Positions 60,538 to 64,000 of a DNA stretch of 64,000 nucleotides are shown in pieces. Made by a program: the position numbers and the translations under genes. The notes under the pieces are model-generated. The model ran no database searches and was not told the DNA's origin. It was given only the letters and a program-made list of their open reading frames with translations. The DNA is from JAFLTL01 sp964389525 (GTDB lineage Bacteria; Bacteroidota; Bacteroidia; Bacteroidales; Muribaculaceae), in contig CAYMEX010000001.1 of the NCBI GenBank assembly GCA_964389525.1, forward strand, positions 62,001 to 126,000, read 5' to 3'. The first letter of the stretch is position 1. Each line of letters begins with the position of its first letter.

Positions 60538-61755
60538 ATGACACAATCCACGCAAAAAAGGAGATGGCGTCCGGGCCTCCTGGTCTGTATCTTCATCGCT
60601 ATCGGCTGCGGCATCGGCTGCGGCATGTTTTTCCCGCTTTGGCTCTCGCGTTGTTTCGCGACATTCAACGCGATATTCAGCCAGTTCCTCGGGTTCTGCA
60701 TACCGCTGATCATTCTCGGATTTGTGGCACCGGCAATTGCCGATATCGGCTCGCGCGCAGGCAAAATGCTGCTGTTTACGGCTGTTCTGGCCTATGTGGC
60801 TACGCTTTTCGCCGGATTTCTCAGCTACTTCACCGGAGTGGCTTTCTTCCCGTCGATGATCCAGCCGATGCAGTATATCGCCGCGACAGGGACAGCCGGG
60901 GTGGAGGCTCCGGCCGCATTCTTCACAATAGAGATGCCGCCGCTCATGGCCGTGAACTCGGCGCTGGTCATATCGTTTGTGCTCGGGCTCGGGACGGCCG
61001 CGCTCACGCGTGGCACAGGAGCGCTGCGCAACGTGCTGTGCGACTTCCGCGACGTCATGGTCAAGGTGATCAACAGGGCGATCGTGCCGCTGCTGCCGCT
61101 CTATATCTTCGGCATATTCCTGTCGATGACCGTCAGCGGCCAGGTAGGCACGATACTGTCGACGTTCGTGAAGATAATCGTGGTGATTTTCGCGCTTCAC
61201 ATCTTCCTGCTGGTCTTCCAGTACTGTGTGGCGGCCATGTTCTCGCGCCATGGCAGGAACCCGCTTAAGCTGCTCTGGACGATGATGCCGGCCTACTTCA
61301 CCGCACTCGGCACACAGTCGTCGGCAGCCACGATACCTGTCACGCTCCGGCAGGCTGTCAGGCTTGGCGTGAGCGAGCCGGTGGCCGGATTCACGGTGCC
61401 GCTCTGCGCCACGATACACATGTCGGGCAGTGTGCTCAAGCTCGTGGCATGCTCGCTGGCACTGATGATAATGCACGGCATGCCGTATGATCTCGGCACC
61501 TACGCCTATTTCATCGCCATGCTCGCCGTCACGATCGTGGCCGCCCCGGGAGTGCCCGGCGGTGCTGTCATGGCATCGCTCGGTCTGCTCAGCTCTATCC
61601 TCGGATTTTCTGACGCCGACAACGCGCTGATGATCGCCCTCTACATCGCCATGGACAGCTTCGGCACGGCCTGCAACGTCACCGGCGACGGCGCTCTTTC
61701 GCTCATTGTCGACCGTTTCTTCGGCAAAAATGCCGTAACAACCTGCAATAATTAA
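60538..61755 (+). CDS. Dicarboxylate/amino acid:cation symporter
   Basis: A 405-residue DAACS-family transporter with about eight membrane helices. The two re-entrant/substrate regions are recognisable: the serine-rich GTQSSAATIPVTLRQA and the TM8-like DSFGTACNVTGDGALSLIVD, with the intervening PLCATIHMSGSVLKL. Such proteins take up glutamate, aspartate, serine/threonine or C4-dicarboxylates with Na+ or H+; which one cannot be told. It leads a run with two rhomboid genes (7-bp and 13-bp gaps). Confidence 0.92.
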   Translation: MTQSTQKRRWRPGLLVCIFIAIGCGIGCGMFFPLWLSRCFATFNAIFSQFLGFCIPLIILGFVAPAIADIGSRAGKMLLFTAVLAYVATLFAGFLSYFTGVAFFPSMIQPMQYIAATGTAGVEAPAAFFTIEMPPLMAVNSALVISFVLGLGTAALTRGTGALRNVLCDFRDVMVKVINRAIVPLLPLYIFGIFLSMTVSGQVGTILSTFVKIIVVIFALHIFLLVFQYCVAAMFSRHGRNPLKLLWTMMPAYFTALGTQSSAATIPVTLRQAVRLGVSEPVAGFTVPLCATIHMSGSVLKLVACSLALMIMHGMPYDLGTYAYFIAMLAVTIVAAPGVPGGAVMASLGLLSSILGFSDADNALMIALYIAMDSFGTACNVTGDGALSLIVDRFFGKNAVTTCNN

Positions 61756-61762
61756 CCGTTAC

Positions 61763-62512
61763 ATGTATCGTCAGTCGATATTTTCCAATCTTCCGCCGGT
61801 CACCAAGAACCTGCTTATCATCAACACTCTCATCTGGGTGGCCACATGGCTGGTCGGACGCAAGATAGGTCTCGACATATCGGACCTGGGAGGACTTCAC
61901 TATTTCTCGTCGCCGCTGTTCAACCCGGCGCAGCTGCTCACCTACATGTTTATTCACGCATCGTTCATGCACCTGTTCATGAACATGTTTGCGCTGTTCA
62001 TGTTCGGCGGTCTGCTCGAACGCACGCTCGGGTCGGCCCGATTCCTGTTCTACTACATATCGTGCGGCATCGGAGCCGCGCTGATACAGGAGGGTGTCTA
62101 CGCCATAATGATCGGCAACGCCGAGTCGCACCTCACACCGCAGATGATCGACGAGGTGATGAAAAACGGCGCGGGCATCATAGCGCAGGGGATGAATTAT
62201 GTCGAACCGGCCCTCGGGCATTTCAACATACTGCTCAACAACGCCACTGTCGGAGCGTCGGGAGCCATCTACGGCATACTGCTCGCTTTCGGCATGCTCT
62301 GGCCCAACATGCCGCTATATATCATGTTCATACCTGTGCCTGTCAAGGCAAAGTGGATGGTGGCCGGATATGCCGGCATCGAGCTTCTTCTCGGCCTCCA
62401 GAACAGCATGGGCGACAATGTGGCGCACTTCGCCCACCTCGGCGGAATGCTCATAGGCCTGATAATGATACTCTACTGGAAGCGCAGCGGACTTTTCCGC
62501 AGCGGTTGGTAA
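61763..62512 (+). CDS. Rhomboid family intramembrane serine protease (1)
   Basis: A 249-residue rhomboid with six or so helices. The catalytic Ser is in VGASGAIYGI and the catalytic His in HFAHLGGMLIG; the HASFMHLFMNMFALFMFGG helix supplies the HxxxN oxyanion element. All catalytic landmarks are intact. The insertion between TM2 and the Ser helix (QEGVYAIMIGNAESHLTPQ) is typical of Bacteroidota. Substrate unknown. Paired with a second rhomboid immediately downstream. Confidence 0.93.
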   Translation: MYRQSIFSNLPPVTKNLLIINTLIWVATWLVGRKIGLDISDLGGLHYFSSPLFNPAQLLTYMFIHASFMHLFMNMFALFMFGGLLERTLGSARFLFYYISCGIGAALIQEGVYAIMIGNAESHLTPQMIDEVMKNGAGIIAQGMNYVEPALGHFNILLNNATVGASGAIYGILLAFGMLWPNMPLYIMFIPVPVKAKWMVAGYAGIELLLGLQNSMGDNVAHFAHLGGMLIGLIMILYWKRSGLFRSGW

Positions 62513-62525
62513 GTCACTGCCACAT

Positions 62526-63383
62526 ATGACCTGGCTCTACAGATTCAAGGCCTGGTGGCTGACGCGCTCGCTGGCCGTTCGCATCATCATCATAAACGTG
62601 GCTGTGCTCGTCGCCGGCCGCGTCGCGGGGCTGATCATATCGGCCGCCACAGGGCTGAGCGCGAGCATCGTGTTCGACTGGCTCGCCATGCCGCCCGATG
62701 CCGCCCAATGGCTCGTGAAGCCGTGGACCACGCTCACCTACATGTTCACGCAGGAAGACGTATGGCACGCGGCTCTCAACATGCTCTGGCTCTACGGCTT
62801 CGCCACGATATTCCGCCTGACGTGCACGTCGCGCCAGTTGCTTGGGCTGTATCTGCTCGGCGGACTCGGCGGCGCCGCCCTCTATGCCCTCGTAGCCTAC
62901 ACCGATGCGCAGCTGGCGGGAAGCGGTCTGCTCGGCTCGTCGGCCGCCGTGCTCGCCATCATCACCGGCACGGCCATCGTCATGCCCGACTTCGAGGTGC
63001 GCGTCTTCCTGTTCGGCATGGTGCGCATAAAGTGGATCGCCCTCATCCTTGCCGTGCTGTTTCTCGCCGGGAGCGGCCTGAGCGCCACGGGCGCGCTGAC
63101 ACACATCGGCGGCATTGCCGTCGGATCCCTCTTCGGGCTGAGGATGCGTAGCGGCCACGACATAACCGCGCCGCTCAACCACGCGCTCGACTCGCTGGCC
63201 AATATGCTGCGTCCGCGCCGTCCCGATCCCTGGAAACGCACGGCAGCACACACAGCCGCCACGCCTCCTCCGCCACGCCGCAATGTCGACGATATTCTTG
63301 ACAAAATCAAGCATTCGGGCTACGCATCGCTCTCCGACGACGAAAAGCGACGTTTTTTTGATTTCACCAACCGAAGAAACTGA
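62526..63383 (+). CDS. Rhomboid family intramembrane serine protease (2)
   Basis: A 285-residue rhomboid with HAALNMLWLYGF, the Ser motif as LLGSSAAVLAI (GxSA instead of GxSG) and the His in LTHIGGIAVGSLFG. A soluble C-terminal tail of about 70 residues ends DDILDKIKHSGYASLSDDEKRRFF, a helical module seen on Bacteroidota rhomboids. The catalytic pair is present, so activity is plausible. It starts 13 bp after the first rhomboid gene. Confidence 0.92.
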   Translation: MTWLYRFKAWWLTRSLAVRIIIINVAVLVAGRVAGLIISAATGLSASIVFDWLAMPPDAAQWLVKPWTTLTYMFTQEDVWHAALNMLWLYGFATIFRLTCTSRQLLGLYLLGGLGGAALYALVAYTDAQLAGSGLLGSSAAVLAIITGTAIVMPDFEVRVFLFGMVRIKWIALILAVLFLAGSGLSATGALTHIGGIAVGSLFGLRMRSGHDITAPLNHALDSLANMLRPRRPDPWKRTAAHTAATPPPPRRNVDDILDKIKHSGYASLSDDEKRRFFDFTNRRN

Positions 63384-63428
63384 CTAAATTTGCACCCATA
63401 AACCCAACCCACCACAGGAGGAAACAAA

Positions 63429-64000
63429 ATGGAGCGATTTGAAATGGTGGCCAAAACCTTCCAGGGCCTTGAAGAGATTTTGGCAGAAGAATTACGCGGG
63501 ATCGGCGCAGAGAACGTGCAGCCCGGATGCCGCATGGTGTCGTTCGACGGAACACTTGAGACGCTTTACCGCGCCAACATGTGCTGCCGCACGGCTCTCA
63601 GGATTTTAAAACCCTTCTATAAATTCTTCGCTTCGTCGACCGACGAGCTTTATGAGATGGCGAAGGAATTTGACTGGGCGTCGCTCTTCGGCCCCGACAA
63701 GACTTTTGCGGTCGACACTGTCGCAAACAGCGAGGAGTTCAGCCACTCGCGCTACGCCACCTACCGCGTGAAAGACGCGATTGTCGACTGGTTCCGCGAC
63801 CATTTCGGCGACAAGCGTCCGCGTGTGTCGACCCAGGATGCCGACATACTCATCAATCTCCACATCGACGGCGACCGCGTCACTCTCTCGCTCGACAGTT
63901 CGGGTGAATCGCTCCACAAGCGCGGCTACCGCGTGGCACAGACCGAAGCGCCCATCAACGAGGTGCTTGCCGCCGGCATCATACTCCGGTCGGGCTGGCG
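63429..64000 (+). CDS. THUMP-domain class I RNA methyltransferase (3' partial)
   Basis: The frame starts at ATG 63429 (MERFEMVAKTFQGLEEIL) and runs past the window end, 190 residues being visible. The layout is that of RlmL/YpsC-type 23S rRNA guanine N2-methyltransferases: an N-terminal ferredoxin-like/THUMP part (RVKDAIVDWFRDHFGDKRP, DADILINLHIDGDRVTLSLD) leading into SLHKRGYRVAQTEAPINEVLAAGI, where the methyltransferase domain begins. The SAM-binding and NPPY motifs lie beyond the window. GGAGGAAAC 6-14 bases upstream is a plausible ribosome-binding site. Confidence 0.9.
   Translation, partial: MERFEMVAKTFQGLEEILAEELRGIGAENVQPGCRMVSFDGTLETLYRANMCCRTALRILKPFYKFFASSTDELYEMAKEFDWASLFGPDKTFAVDTVANSEEFSHSRYATYRVKDAIVDWFRDHFGDKRPRVSTQDADILINLHIDGDRVTLSLDSSGESLHKRGYRVAQTEAPINEVLAAGIILRSGW

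Overview
The window looks like a chromosomal segment of a gut-type Bacteroidota, order Bacteroidales, most like the GC-rich Muribaculaceae. Evidence: a TonB receptor paired with a DUF4249 lipoprotein, PCMD, DUF3575, DUF4492, DUF4105 and DUF1460 proteins, an inserted-domain SecA of 1121 residues, a rubredoxin-first rubrerythrin (anaerobe), many lipoproteins, and promoters of the Bacteroidales type (-7 box TAnnTTTG). No rRNA, tRNA, CRISPR array, integrase or transposase gene was recognised.

Layout. 1-1541: tail of a HAD phosphatase and a PCMD surface protein. 2168-9663 (minus strand): patatin, GH13 amylase, prs, a Fur-like regulator, purA, DUF1015 and engB, with several 4-base overlaps that suggest co-transcription. 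9718-15979 (plus): a DUF4105 membrane protein, a degenerate alkaline-phosphatase-fold protein and secA. 16102-23652: a compact exopolysaccharide locus (Wza-like, Wzz-like, Wzy-like, two glycosyltransferases, and a 519-residue protein of unknown function). 23786-28333 (minus): a surface operon encoding a beta/gamma-crystallin-like lipoprotein, a small lipoprotein, a TonB-dependent receptor and a DUF4249 lipoprotein, behind a clear Bacteroidales promoter. 28648-29515: DUF4492 and rubrerythrin. 30422-37173 (minus): lipoprotein, DUF3575, two endonuclease/exonuclease/phosphatase-fold proteins, a U32 peptidase-family protein, L27/L21 and a PlsC-like acyltransferase. 37321-44870 (plus): a stand-alone TonB plug protein, a CotH-family secreted protein, a small HTH protein and a large surface lipoprotein resembling S-layer proteins. 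45779-51505 (minus): AddA-like helicase, cinA, tsaD. 51742-57401 (plus): valS, DUF1460, prmC, recX, comF. 57632-59594: three tandem paralogous lipoproteins. 60538-64000: a dicarboxylate/amino-acid symporter, two rhomboids and the start of a THUMP-type rRNA methyltransferase.

The most unusual content is not in the genes. Five gene-free regions (about 1578-2085, 29624-30345, 40123-41059, 45015-45749 and 59611-60345) are packed with short perfect or near-perfect palindromes of many different sequences. Most share one architecture: a GC-rich stem closed by a G..A loop (GAA, GCA, GTA, GGA, or four-base GTCA, GCCA, GACA, GAAA, GGGA, GCAA, GTAA), and the longer ones add a tandem G-A/A-G mismatch and a short inner stem. 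Stems change by compensatory substitutions and loops vary only at the inner positions, so folding appears to be selected. GNA triloops are the hallmark of very stable single-stranded DNA minihairpins. Module order, spacing and strand are conserved between arrays, and some modules also sit alone at gene ends where they look like terminators.

Gene calls are from reading translations and motifs; no database search was run. Product names resting on family memory are flagged by their confidence.
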